Assembly: GCA_900314715.1 (NCBI GenBank)
Contig: OMWI01000027.1
Span: 1-43,795 of the forward strand
From: an uncultured Prevotellaceae bacterium
Lineage (GTDB): Bacteria > Bacteroidota > Bacteroidia > Bacteroidales > Bacteroidaceae
DNA: 43,795 bases
Direction of reading: 5' to 3'
How positions within the stretch are numbered: the first letter of the stretch is position 1; each line of letters opens with the position of its first letter. The notes under the pieces were generated by a model. It made no database searches. It had not been told where the DNA came from and worked only from the letters and a program-made list of their open reading frames with translations. Positions 15,767 through 24,561 of the stretch are shown here, piece by piece. The translations under genes and the position numbers were made by a program.

Positions 15767-17668
15767 ATGTTTCGAATCAAAAAATTAGATATATTCATCA
15801 CCAAGCAATTCGGGCTTTTGTTCTTCGGAACGTTCTTTATTTGCCAGTTTGTGCTGATGATGCAATTCTTATGGAGATATGTTGACGAACTGATTGGAAA
15901 AGGTTTGTCAATGGAAATCATGGCTCAATTTTTCTGGTATATGGGATTGATGCTCGTACCCCAAGCATTACCTCTTGCCATTCTCCTTTCCTCGTTGATC
16001 ACTTTCGGAAACTTGGGCGAAAGTAGCGAGCTTACCGCTATCAAGGCTGCTGGTATCTCGTTGATGCAATCGTTCCGCTCACTCATCGTATTGACGATAC
16101 TCGTCAGCTTGGCTTCCTTCTATTTCCAGAACAATATCGGTCCTATGGCGAATATGAAGATGGCACAATTGCTGATTTCCATGAAGCAAAAGAGTCCTGA
16201 ATTGGAGATTCCAGAGGGTATTTTCTATGACGGAATACCGAATTGCAACCTGTTTGTCCAAAAGAAAAACATGGAAACTGGTAAACTCTACGGCATTATG
16301 ATTTATCGAATGACGGGCAGTTACGAAGACCAAGCCATTATCTTGGCTGATTCAGGCATGTTGCAATCCACAGAGGAAAAGAAACATTTGGTTTTGAGTC
16401 TTTGGAGCGGTGAGTGGTTCGAGAATATGCAATCATCAGAGTTGGCCAATAGTGCTGCCGTTCCGTACAGACGTGAAAGTTTTATCGAGAAGAAGATTAT
16501 TTTGGATTACGATGGTGGTTTCAATATGACTGACGTAGGATTGCTTTCAGGTAATGCCAAGGGAAAGAGTCTATCACAGATAACACAATCCATTGATTCC
16601 TTGAATCATGATTATGATAGTATTGGAAGAAACTTCTATCGTGAGCACCAACGAGTTTGTTTGAATGTGCAACCAGTATCTAAGCAAGATTCTCTTGTCG
16701 CCTTGAAACGAGTGCAAAGCGAGAAGATGAACGTAGATTCCGCTTTCGAGAAGTTGTCTGAAAGAAAGAAGCAAGAGGTCATTAATCGGGCGATGAGTAA
16801 AGTGCAATCACAAGTAAGTGAATTGGATTTCCAAAGCATGTTTACGAGTGATGCTGACCGAACGATTCGTCAACATTACATAGAGGCCATCAATAAGTTT
16901 ACGTTGGCATTGTCTTGTCTCATCTTTTTCTTTATCGGTGCACCGTTGGGAGCCATTATCCGAAAAGGAGGTTTGGGAATTCCCGTCATTATATCCGTAT
17001 TCGTATTTATCATCTTCTACGTACTCGATAGTATGGGCTATCGAATGTCGCGCGATGGTGTTTGGACGGTGTGGTTTGGAAAGGCACTTGCCCCAGCCGT
17101 GCTGACTCCCGTTGCGGTATTTGTAACATATAAGGCCAATAACGACTCCGTGGTGTTCAACTTAGACGCTTATCGCAATTTCTTCATGCGATTGTTGGGA
17201 TTGCGACTGAAACGTCATGTGGCTGGAAAGGAAGTGATTATCAATAATCCAGACTATCCTGCGGATAAGGAAGCGCTTCAACGTATCACCCAAGAAGTAA
17301 CTACATATTCACATGAACATAATCTGCATAAGCCAGCAAACGTGATAAAGGTGTTCTTCAAATATCAACCCGACCATGAGATAGAGAGAATCGTTGGGCA
17401 TTTGGAAACGGTGATAGACGACTTGGCAAACACGAGGGATAAGGTGATACTAACCGAACTGAACAAATACCCCGTAGTTTCGGAAAAGGCGCATACGCGA
17501 CCCTTTGAGCGGAAGTGGATGAATGTGGTAGCAGCAATCATATTGCCCCTTGGTATTTTCCTCTATCTCAGGATGTGGATGTTTAGGTTGCGATTGTTGC
17601 ACGATTTGCGTGTAATCAAGCAAACCAACGAGGCGATTTGCAATAGGATAGAACAGATTATTAAGTAG
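15767..17668 (+). CDS. LptF/LptG-family (YjgP/YjgQ) lipopolysaccharide export permease
   Basis: A 633-residue inner-membrane protein. Helices at about 15-35, 55-80 and 95-120 are followed by a large periplasmic domain (about 130-370), then helices at about 375-395 (including FFIGAPLGAIIRKGGLG), 410-430 and 440-460. This is the LptF/G layout, in which the permease pairs with the LptB ATPase to extract LPS. The protein is much longer than E. coli LptF (about 366 residues): it has a long inter-helix periplasmic region and a C-terminal extension ending with one more hydrophobic segment (about 590-610). ATG 15767 begins the family-typical MFRIKKLDIFI. ribBA follows after 38 bp. Confidence 0.88.
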   Translation: MFRIKKLDIFITKQFGLLFFGTFFICQFVLMMQFLWRYVDELIGKGLSMEIMAQFFWYMGLMLVPQALPLAILLSSLITFGNLGESSELTAIKAAGISLMQSFRSLIVLTILVSLASFYFQNNIGPMANMKMAQLLISMKQKSPELEIPEGIFYDGIPNCNLFVQKKNMETGKLYGIMIYRMTGSYEDQAIILADSGMLQSTEEKKHLVLSLWSGEWFENMQSSELANSAAVPYRRESFIEKKIILDYDGGFNMTDVGLLSGNAKGKSLSQITQSIDSLNHDYDSIGRNFYREHQRVCLNVQPVSKQDSLVALKRVQSEKMNVDSAFEKLSERKKQEVINRAMSKVQSQVSELDFQSMFTSDADRTIRQHYIEAINKFTLALSCLIFFFIGAPLGAIIRKGGLGIPVIISVFVFIIFYVLDSMGYRMSRDGVWTVWFGKALAPAVLTPVAVFVTYKANNDSVVFNLDAYRNFFMRLLGLRLKRHVAGKEVIINNPDYPADKEALQRITQEVTTYSHEHNLHKPANVIKVFFKYQPDHEIERIVGHLETVIDDLANTRDKVILTELNKYPVVSEKAHTRPFERKWMNVVAAIILPLGIFLYLRMWMFRLRLLHDLRVIKQTNEAICNRIEQIIK

Positions 17669-17706
17669 AATTCCAAAATAACATATTCATTTTATTTGGA
17701 TAATAG

Positions 17707-18927
17707 ATGGAAAAGATGGAAGATTTCAAACTTAGCAGCATTGAAGATGCAATTAAGGATTTTAAGGAAGGAAAATTCGTCATCGTTGTAGATGATGAAG
17801 ACAGAGAGAATGAAGGTGACTTAATCATAGCAGCCGAGATGATAACGGCAGAGAAGGTTAATTTCATGTTGAAAAACGCTCGTGGCTTGTTGTGTGCTCC
17901 GATTACCATGCAACGGTGCGAGGAATTGAACTTACCTCGACAGGTGGTGGAAAACACCTCTATTCTCGGTACTCCATTTACCATAACCATCGATAAGTTG
18001 GACGGTTGCGCTACGGGAGTTTCCGCTCACGACCGTGCCGAGACGATAAAGGCATTGGCAGACCCAACTTCCAAGCCTGATACGTTTGGCCGACCAGGAC
18101 ATGTGAATCCGCTTTATGCACAAGACAATGGTGTGTTGAGACGTAGCGGACACACGGAAGCTACCATCGACTTATGTAGAATGGCTGGCTTGTATCCCGC
18201 AGGTGCGTTGATGGAAATCATGAACGAAGACGGTACGATGGCAAGAATGCCCCAATTGCAGAAAATGGCTCAGGAGTGGGGTATGAAAGTGATTACCATC
18301 AAAGACATGATAGCCTATCGTCTACAGAAAGAGTCGTTGATAGAAGTGGGAAGCGAGGTGGATATGCCTACCGTATACGGACATTTCAAGTTGATTCCTT
18401 TCCGTCAAAAGAGCAATGGATTGGAACACATGGCATTAATCAAAGGCGAGTGGTCTGCAAACGAACCGATTCTCACGCGTGTACATTCTTCGTGTGCTAC
18501 AGGTGATATCTTGGGCAGCATGCGTTGCGATTGTGGCGAACAGCTCCATAAGTCTTTGCAGATGATAGAGGCTGAAGGAAAGGGCGTTTTGATTTATATG
18601 CAACAAGAAGGTCGAGGTATAGGCTTGATGAACAAGATTGCTGCCTATAAGTTGCAAGAAGAAGGACTTGACACGGTAGAGGCTAACATCCACTTAGGAT
18701 TCAAACCCGATGAACGCGATTATGGTTGTGGAGCACAGATGTTGCGCCATTTGGGTGTTCGCAAGATGCGACTGATGACCAATAATCCCACGAAGCGCGT
18801 AGGACTTGAAGCGTATGGTTTGGAGATAGTGGAAAACGTTCCTATTGAAATTACGCCTAACCCCTACGACTACCGATACTTGAAAACTAAGCAAGATAGG
18901 ATGGGTCATGAATTGCACCTTGAATAA
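17707..18927 (+). CDS. ribBA: Bifunctional riboflavin biosynthesis protein RibBA
   Basis: A 406-residue fusion. The N-terminal half (about 1-205) is 3,4-dihydroxy-2-butanone-4-phosphate synthase, with the metal-binding [11 protein letters not shown] at about 29-39 and HTEATIDL near 155. The C-terminal half (about 210-400) is GTP cyclohydrolase II, with zinc-binding cysteines in [17 protein letters not shown] and the catalytic QQEGRGIGL. Both active sites look intact, so one protein should supply both precursors of riboflavin, from ribulose 5-phosphate and from GTP. It is 38 bp after the LptF/G-type gene and probably co-transcribed. No FMN riboswitch is visible in that gap. A second Met three codons in is an alternative start. 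Confidence 0.95.
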   Translation: MEKMEDFKLSSIEDAIKDFKEGKFVIVVDDEDRENEGDLIIAAEMITAEKVNFMLKNARGLLCAPITMQRCEELNLPRQVVENTSILGTPFTITIDKLDGCATGVSAHDRAETIKALADPTSKPDTFGRPGHVNPLYAQDNGVLRRSGHTEATIDLCRMAGLYPAGALMEIMNEDGTMARMPQLQKMAQEWGMKVITIKDMIAYRLQKESLIEVGSEVDMPTVYGHFKLIPFRQKSNGLEHMALIKGEWSANEPILTRVHSSCATGDILGSMRCDCGEQLHKSLQMIEAEGKGVLIYMQQEGRGIGLMNKIAAYKLQEEGLDTVEANIHLGFKPDERDYGCGAQMLRHLGVRKMRLMTNNPTKRVGLEAYGLEIVENVPIEITPNPYDYRYLKTKQDRMGHELHLE

Positions 18928-18998
18928 TAGTAGTTTAATTTATGTCGAAAATATGAAATAAAAGTGACGTTTTTTTCGTTATAAAGAATAAAAATGAT

Positions 18999-19006
18999 TA
19001 CTTTTG
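18999..19006 (+). promoter_or_regulatory. -7 promoter box of the aminotransferase gene
   Basis: TACTTTTG fits TAnnTTTG, 22 bp before ATG 19029, with TTCG 20 bp upstream as a weak -33 element. Confidence 0.55.
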
Positions 19007-19028
19007 CAACATCATTCAATAAAATAAA

Positions 19029-20228
19029 ATGATTATGCCACAATTATCTGACCGACTAAACCGCCTTGCGCCATCAGCAACGCTTGTGATGTCACAAAAA
19101 AGCAGTGAGATGAAAGCGCAAGGCATTGATGTAATAAATATGAGTGTTGGAGAACCAGATTTCAACACTCCCCAACATATCAAGGAAGCCGCAAAGAAAG
19201 CCGTAGACGAGAATTGGTCGCGTTACTCTCCCGTTCCTGGATATGCAGATTTGAGGCAATCCATTTCTGCCAAATTGAAGAACGAGAACAATTTGGATTA
19301 TTCCGTTAATGAAATCTTAGTGGGTAACGGTGCTAAACAATGTGTTTGTAACGCTATCATGGCATTGGTGAATGATGTCGATGAAGTGATTATTCCCGCT
19401 CCATATTGGGTGAGCTATCCGCAGATGGTGAAGTTGGCTGGTGGAAATCCCGTTTTCGTTCGTGCTGGTTTCGAACAGGATTTCAAGATGACTCCCCAAC
19501 AGTTGGAAGAAGCAATAACCCCAAAAACCAAGATGCTCATCTTATGTTCACCAAGCAATCCTACGGGAAGCGTTTATTCTAAGGAAGAGTTGCAAGGCTT
19601 GGCGGAGGTAATTCTGAAACATGACGACTTGTTCGTACTTGCCGACGAGATTTATGAACACATTATTTATAATGGTAAGCATGAGAGTATTGCTCAGTTT
19701 GACGGAATGAAGGAGCGAACCATCGTTATCAACGGTGTTTCCAAGGCTTATGCTATGACAGGTTGGCGTATTGGTTACATGGCTGCTCCTGAATGGATCG
19801 TTAAGGGATGTAACAAATTACAGGGACAATACACGAGCGGTGCTTGTTCGGTGAGCCAAAAAGCGGCAGAGGCAGCTTATACCATGCAACAAGAATGCGT
19901 TGAGGAAATGCGACAAGCATTTGAGCGACGCAAAAACCTCATCGTAGAGTTGGCGAAAGACATTCCTGGGTTGGAAGTGAACAATCCTCAAGGTGCCTTC
20001 TATCTCTTCCCGAAATGCAGTAGCTTCTTCGGAAAGAGTTGTGGCGATAAAGTCATCAATAACTCTACCGATTTGGCACTTTATCTCTTGGAAGTGGGGC
20101 ACGTTGCTACGGTGAGCGGAGACGCTTTTGGCGACCCAGAATGCTTCAGGATGAGCTATGCTACAAGCGACGATAATATTCGCGAAGCAATGAAAAGAAT
20201 CAAGGAAGCACTCGCAAATTTGAAGTGA
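19029..20228 (+). CDS. aspC: Aspartate aminotransferase (class I/II PLP enzyme)
   Basis: A 399-residue cytoplasmic PLP enzyme of the aminotransferase Ib type. Visible motifs: SVGEPDFNTP (39-48), SRYSPVPGYADLR near 64-76, the NPTG motif at 177-180, DEIYEHIIY at 206-214 with the Asp that contacts the PLP ring nitrogen, and the Schiff-base Lys239 in GVSKAYAMTGWRIGY. FRMSYATSDDNI near the C-terminus carries the Arg that binds the substrate carboxylate. Length matches the family. It should interconvert aspartate and oxaloacetate using glutamate/2-oxoglutarate; prephenate or other amino acids are possible extra substrates. It has its own promoter and stands alone. Confidence 0.92.
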   Translation: MIMPQLSDRLNRLAPSATLVMSQKSSEMKAQGIDVINMSVGEPDFNTPQHIKEAAKKAVDENWSRYSPVPGYADLRQSISAKLKNENNLDYSVNEILVGNGAKQCVCNAIMALVNDVDEVIIPAPYWVSYPQMVKLAGGNPVFVRAGFEQDFKMTPQQLEEAITPKTKMLILCSPSNPTGSVYSKEELQGLAEVILKHDDLFVLADEIYEHIIYNGKHESIAQFDGMKERTIVINGVSKAYAMTGWRIGYMAAPEWIVKGCNKLQGQYTSGACSVSQKAAEAAYTMQQECVEEMRQAFERRKNLIVELAKDIPGLEVNNPQGAFYLFPKCSSFFGKSCGDKVINNSTDLALYLLEVGHVATVSGDAFGDPECFRMSYATSDDNIREAMKRIKEALANLK

Positions 20229-20328
20229 CAAACACGAAAATGAGGCTTAGAAAAGAAAGATTATGGTGACAAATGAAAAAAAATCCGTTAAAACTTCTTA
20301 ATTAGCTTCATAGTTGTCTTTAAATTAT

Positions 20329-20336
20329 TATCTTTG
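20329..20336 (+). promoter_or_regulatory. -7 promoter box of the TonB-energising cluster
   Basis: TATCTTTG fits TAnnTTTG. The predicted start of transcription is near 20343, leaving an AT-rich leader of about 100 nt before ATG 20442. This is unusually long for the window, and no obvious hairpin is visible in it. Confidence 0.6.
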
Positions 20337-20441
20337 CGTGTTGAATGACCTATAAAAATCGATTAATTCAAAGTTTGTTAGAAACTACAGATATTAATAA
20401 CTTAAATTTATTTTATAACCAAAAATTAAAATTTTCAAATT

Positions 20442-21272
20442 ATGGCAACTAATCAAAAGACAGCCAGCCCTGCAAAGAAATCACAGGGCTTCCAGGGAGT
20501 AAGAGGAGCGTTTTGGATCATCGTTGTATGCGCAATCGTCGCATTCACTTTGTTCTTCACATGGTTCGGACATGAGTCACACTTTGCTGATGCAACCAAA
20601 GAGCAACCCATCGACGTTTGGGGTACTATCTTCAAGGGAGGTATCATCGTGCCTGTTATCCACACTTTGCTCTACACCGTTATCGCTATGACTATCGAGC
20701 GTTGGCTCGCTTTGAAGACCGCATTTGGTAAAGGTGCTCTGCCTAAGTTCGTTTCTGAAATCAAGGCCGCCCTCAATGCTAATGACTTCGCTAAGGCACA
20801 GCAACTTTGCGACAAGCAAAGAGGTTCTGTTGCTAACGTAGTAGGTGCTTCTTTGAGAGCTTACAAGGAAATGGAAGCTACATCTGGCATCAAGAAGGCT
20901 CAGAAGATCGCTAAGATCTCTCAGGCTCACGAAGAGGCTTCTCAGCTCGAAATGCCTACGCTGACCATGAACCTTCCTATCATCGCTACCATCGTTACCC
21001 TCGGTACGTTGACTGGTCTTCTCGGTACTGTGGTCGGTATGATCCGTTCATTCTCCGCTTTGTCTGCTGGTGGTGGTGCTGACTCAGCCGCACTGTCACA
21101 AGGTATCTCTGAGGCTCTTATTAACACTGCCTTCGGTATCGGTACATCATGGTGCGCCGTTGTGGCTTACAACTACTACACAAACAAGGTAGACAAGCTC
21201 ACTTTCGCACTTGATGAGGTTGGTTATTCAATCGCTCAGACATACGAAGCAAACCACACAGAAGAGGCTTAA
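20442..21272 (+). CDS. exbB: ExbB (MotA/TolQ/ExbB proton channel family)
   Basis: A 276-residue inner-membrane protein. It has an N-terminal cytoplasmic segment, a hydrophobic helix at about 23-44 and a second at about 68-85 (followed by ERW). A long cytoplasmic region with KAQKIAKISQAHEEASQLE precedes helices at about 178-200 (TIVTLGTLTGLLGTVVGMI) and 225-245 (INTAFGIGTSWCAVVAYNYY), which form the conserved MotA/TolQ/ExbB core. With ExbD it couples the proton gradient to TonB. The extra N-terminal helix and length are typical of Bacteroidota versions. It is the first gene of a cluster with two ExbD genes, TonB, a PstS-like lipoprotein and a TPR protein. Confidence 0.92.
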   Translation: MATNQKTASPAKKSQGFQGVRGAFWIIVVCAIVAFTLFFTWFGHESHFADATKEQPIDVWGTIFKGGIIVPVIHTLLYTVIAMTIERWLALKTAFGKGALPKFVSEIKAALNANDFAKAQQLCDKQRGSVANVVGASLRAYKEMEATSGIKKAQKIAKISQAHEEASQLEMPTLTMNLPIIATIVTLGTLTGLLGTVVGMIRSFSALSAGGGADSAALSQGISEALINTAFGIGTSWCAVVAYNYYTNKVDKLTFALDEVGYSIAQTYEANHTEEA

Positions 21273-21303
21273 TTTTTGCTAACCCTTTAAAACGTTTATC
21301 ACT

Positions 21304-21987
21304 ATGGGTAAAGTAAAAGTTAAGAAAAGCGATGTCTGGATCGACATGACACCTATGTCGGATGTGATGACCTTGCTTTTGACCTTCTTCATGTTGACAT
21401 CTACGTTCGTTAAGAACGAGCCAGTGAAGGTCATGACGCCAGGGTCAATCTCCGAAATCAAGGTGCCTGAGAACGGCGTGCTGACAATTGTGGTAAGCCC
21501 CGAGATGGATGCCAAGGGCACCCCGACGGGCGAAGGACAGGTCTTCATGAGTATTGACAACACAGATCAGCTGGGTAGAACCCTCGATGAAATGGCAAGT
21601 ATATTCTCCGTGAACCTGACCCCAAAGCAGATTGAAACCTTCAAGACTGAGGCTATGTTCGGTGTGCCCATCGACGAGTTGTCTTCATACTTGCAGATGA
21701 ACAGCCAGAACCGTGCCAAGTATATCACGACGAAAGGTATTCCTCTTGATAGTATAGATGGCGGAATGAGCCAGTTCCAGCAATGGGTGAACGCTGCACG
21801 TACAGTCAACCAGGACATCAAGATTGCCCTCAAGGCTGATGCAAAGACACCGTACAAGACCGTTAAGAAGGTCATGAACGAATTGCAGGATATGGATGAG
21901 AGCCACTACTACATGATTTCTCAACTTGATGCTGGTAAGGCAGCTGGTGCTTACGATTATATTAGAAGTGTAACGGGAGGTAGGTAA
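21304..21987 (+). CDS. exbD: ExbD/TolR-family biopolymer transport protein (first copy)
   Basis: A 227-residue protein with a short cytoplasmic N-terminus, one transmembrane helix (about 21-36) and a periplasmic domain. The proton-carrying acid of the family is present as Asp20 in DMTPMSDVMTLLLTFFM. It is longer than E. coli ExbD (141 residues), with an insertion in the periplasmic part (about 60-150) typical of Bacteroidota. It starts 31 bp after exbB, and the second ExbD follows after only 2 bp, so the two ExbD proteins are probably made together and form a heteromeric complex. Confidence 0.92.
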   Translation: MGKVKVKKSDVWIDMTPMSDVMTLLLTFFMLTSTFVKNEPVKVMTPGSISEIKVPENGVLTIVVSPEMDAKGTPTGEGQVFMSIDNTDQLGRTLDEMASIFSVNLTPKQIETFKTEAMFGVPIDELSSYLQMNSQNRAKYITTKGIPLDSIDGGMSQFQQWVNAARTVNQDIKIALKADAKTPYKTVKKVMNELQDMDESHYYMISQLDAGKAAGAYDYIRSVTGGR

Positions 21988-21989
21988 TT

Positions 21990-22637
21990 ATGGCAAAGAA
22001 AAAAGAAAGCAAACAGAAGAAGATGACCGTTAGGGTCGACTTCACACCTATGGTGGACATGCTCATGCTTCTCATCACGTTCTTCATGCTCTGTACCTCT
22101 TTGAGCAAGCCAAGCACCATGGAGCTGACCATGCCAAGTAATGATGAAAACCAAACGGAAGACCAGAAACAAGAGGCCAAGGCTTCACAAACCGTAACCC
22201 TCTACGTTACTGCTGACGACAAGATTTACTATGTAGAATATGACAATGACGGAACGGCTCACGAACTTCAGGAGACCACTTGGGGTGATGCAGGTATTCG
22301 CGACGTGCTTCGCAACCACGTGATTGCCGATGGTACTCGTCCCGTTAACCAAATCTTGTTGGCTGTTGAACGTTTGAAAAATGACCGTAAGGCCAATCCT
22401 CTCCAGTACAATGATAGCACTTACCAGAAAGAATTGAACAAAATCAAGAAAGGTGAGCTCAAGGAAGGAAAGGTTAATACTCTGACTATCGTTATCAAGC
22501 CAACTGACAACGCAACGTTCAAGAACATGATTGATGCTCTCGACGAGATGCAGATTTTGAGCATTGGAACATACGTGATTGACAAGATTACGCCCGACGA
22601 CGTGAAACTCCTTGAGGAGAAAGGCGTGAAATTGTAA
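21990..22637 (+). CDS. exbD: ExbD/TolR-family biopolymer transport protein (second copy)
   Basis: A 215-residue ExbD paralogue. After a Lys-rich cytoplasmic N-terminus, one transmembrane helix carries the key acid Asp23 (DFTPMVDMLMLLITFFML). A periplasmic domain with a Gln/Glu/Asp-rich linker (about 50-70) follows. It differs strongly from the first copy outside the membrane motif, which fits two specialised subunits better than a recent duplication. Its ATG follows the previous stop by 2 nt. Confidence 0.92.
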   Translation: MAKKKESKQKKMTVRVDFTPMVDMLMLLITFFMLCTSLSKPSTMELTMPSNDENQTEDQKQEAKASQTVTLYVTADDKIYYVEYDNDGTAHELQETTWGDAGIRDVLRNHVIADGTRPVNQILLAVERLKNDRKANPLQYNDSTYQKELNKIKKGELKEGKVNTLTIVIKPTDNATFKNMIDALDEMQILSIGTYVIDKITPDDVKLLEEKGVKL

Positions 22638-22669
22638 ACATGTTTAATTAATCAAACAAAGTAAAGAAC

Positions 22670-23512
22670 ATGTCAAAAATTGATTTGTATGATCCTAAAT
22701 GGGTCGAAATGGTATTCGCTGGAAAGAACAAGGAATACGGAGCATACCAACTTCGTAAAGGGACTTCCAGACGTAACATCACGGCTCTGTTGATATTGCT
22801 CATTGCTGCTGGCCTTATTGGTGGTGCTCTCGCATACAAGGTACACATGCAGAAGTTGGACGAGGAGAGACAAGCTTACATGGAGCAACTCGAATTGTCT
22901 AAACTACAAGAGCAGGCTAAGAAGGAAAAGAAAGAAGAGCCTATCATCAAGGCTAAGATTGAACCTAAGAAGGTTGTTGAACAAGTTCGTGAAACGCAGA
23001 AGTTCACCGCTCCTGAAATTAAGAAGGACGAACTCGTTAACGAGGAAAACCAGGTGAAAGACCAAGCTGACCTCGACGAGAAGGTGGCAGTTGGTACGAA
23101 AGACCAGGAAGGTACTAAAGACCGTACCGACGTGGCTATCCGTAACGATATTGCCGTGAACACGAATGAGTCTGAAGAAAAGAAAGAAGTTGCTAACAAG
23201 GTATTCGACGTTGTAGAGCAGATGCCTTCATTCCCCGGTGGTAACGAGGCGTTGATGAAGTTCTTGCAAGAAAACGTGAAGTATCCTGTTGTAGCACAAG
23301 AGAATGGTGTACAAGGTCGTGTCGTTGTATCGTTCGTTGTTGAAAGGGACGGTTCTATCACCGACGTAAAGGTTGTACGCTCAGTTGACCCATCGCTTGA
23401 CAAGGAAGCTACCCGCGTGGTAAAGAGTATGCCACACTGGATTCCAGGTAAGCAGAATGGTGCCGCAGTACGTGTGAAATACAATGTACCTGTATCCTTC
23501 AGATTGCAATAA
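22670..23512 (+). CDS. tonB: TonB energy transducer
   Basis: A 280-residue protein with the Bacteroidota TonB layout. A cytoplasmic N-terminus contains KNKEYGAYQLRKG (about 19-31). A single transmembrane helix (about 37-58) is followed by a long Lys/Glu-rich periplasmic spacer (about 65-175; in place of the Pro-rich spacer of Proteobacteria) and a C-terminal TonB domain (about 185-280) with MPSFPGGNEALMKFL, VKYPVVAQENGVQGRV and VPVSFRLQ at the end. It transmits ExbBD energy to outer-membrane TonB-dependent receptors such as SusC-type porins. The next gene starts 2 nt after its stop. Confidence 0.93.
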   Translation: MSKIDLYDPKWVEMVFAGKNKEYGAYQLRKGTSRRNITALLILLIAAGLIGGALAYKVHMQKLDEERQAYMEQLELSKLQEQAKKEKKEEPIIKAKIEPKKVVEQVRETQKFTAPEIKKDELVNEENQVKDQADLDEKVAVGTKDQEGTKDRTDVAIRNDIAVNTNESEEKKEVANKVFDVVEQMPSFPGGNEALMKFLQENVKYPVVAQENGVQGRVVVSFVVERDGSITDVKVVRSVDPSLDKEATRVVKSMPHWIPGKQNGAAVRVKYNVPVSFRLQ

Positions 23513-23514
23513 TC

Positions 23515-24468
23515 ATGAACAAACTATCTATTAAAATAGTTGTACTCTTTTTATCATCCCTGTTCTTCTTCTCCTGTGGAAAGAAGGACAGGGGTGGTCG
23601 TACAGATACCCGCACATCGGGCGAAATCTCGTTCTATGCTGACGAGAGTTTCAGCCCCATCATTGAGGAATTGAAAAAACAATTCGAGTTTCAATTTCCT
23701 AATGCAAAGCTTAATCCCATTTACTCTAACGAGAACGAGGGATTCAAACAGATTAAGGATTTGAAAACCTGTTTGTTTTTCACTTCCAGAGCACTCAAGC
23801 CTTCTGAGGTTGCTTACTTAAAAAGCAAAAGACAACTCCCAGAAGTTTTCCCCATCGCCTATGATGGATTGGCATTGATTGTCAACTCCAGCAATAACGA
23901 TACTTGTATGACCGTGAAAGACGTGAAACGTATCTTGAGTGGTGAGGTGACCAATTGGAACCAAATCGTTAAAGGCTCTAAAAGGGGAGAAATAGAAGTG
24001 GTGTTCGACAATAAGGAATCGGCAACTCTCCACTATGTGGTTGATTCACTTCTTGACGGCAAACCTATCAACAGCCCGAACATCGTGGCTTCTAAAACCA
24101 GTAAGGAAGTGGTCGATTATGTTGATCAAACGCCTAACGCTATCGGTGTGATTGGGTCTAATTGGTTGAACGACCGACGTGACACCACCAACACCACCTT
24201 TAAGAAGAATATTCACGTGATGTCGATATCGTTGACCGACGAGGCTACGCCGCGTAATAGTTGGAAACCATATCAGGCATACTTACTCGACGGACGTTAT
24301 CCGTTTGTAAGAACCATATACGCTATTTTGGTAGACCCACAAAGGGCATTGCCATATAGTTTTGCCAACTATGTGACCAATCCTAAGGGTCAGCTGATAG
24401 TCTTCAAGTCTGGCTTGCTGCCATTCCGCGGAGACATTATCATTAAGGATGTAAAAGTTAAAAAATGA
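23515..24468 (+). CDS. PstS-like phosphate-binding lipoprotein
   Basis: A 317-residue protein with a lipoprotein signal peptide (lipobox ending FFFSC, Cys21). The mature part resembles PstS-type periplasmic binding proteins (PBP-like family): a first lobe with EISFYADESFSPIIEEL, a DGLALIVNSSN segment near 120, the EVTNWNQI motif near 146-153, and a second lobe with IGVIGSNWLND. No pstCAB transporter genes are nearby; the gene sits 2 nt after tonB and is coupled to it. A role as a binding partner of the TonB complex, rather than ABC transport of phosphate, is inferred from this position. The ligand is not certain. Confidence 0.82.
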   Translation: MNKLSIKIVVLFLSSLFFFSCGKKDRGGRTDTRTSGEISFYADESFSPIIEELKKQFEFQFPNAKLNPIYSNENEGFKQIKDLKTCLFFTSRALKPSEVAYLKSKRQLPEVFPIAYDGLALIVNSSNNDTCMTVKDVKRILSGEVTNWNQIVKGSKRGEIEVVFDNKESATLHYVVDSLLDGKPINSPNIVASKTSKEVVDYVDQTPNAIGVIGSNWLNDRRDTTNTTFKKNIHVMSISLTDEATPRNSWKPYQAYLLDGRYPFVRTIYAILVDPQRALPYSFANYVTNPKGQLIVFKSGLLPFRGDIIIKDVKVKK

Positions 24469-24561
24469 TATTTTCTTAAACTTTTTTAGTCTGAGATAAG
24501 TCATAAAGGTAAAAACAGAGAGAATTATTATTAGTATTAACAATCAAAAACAAATTCGACG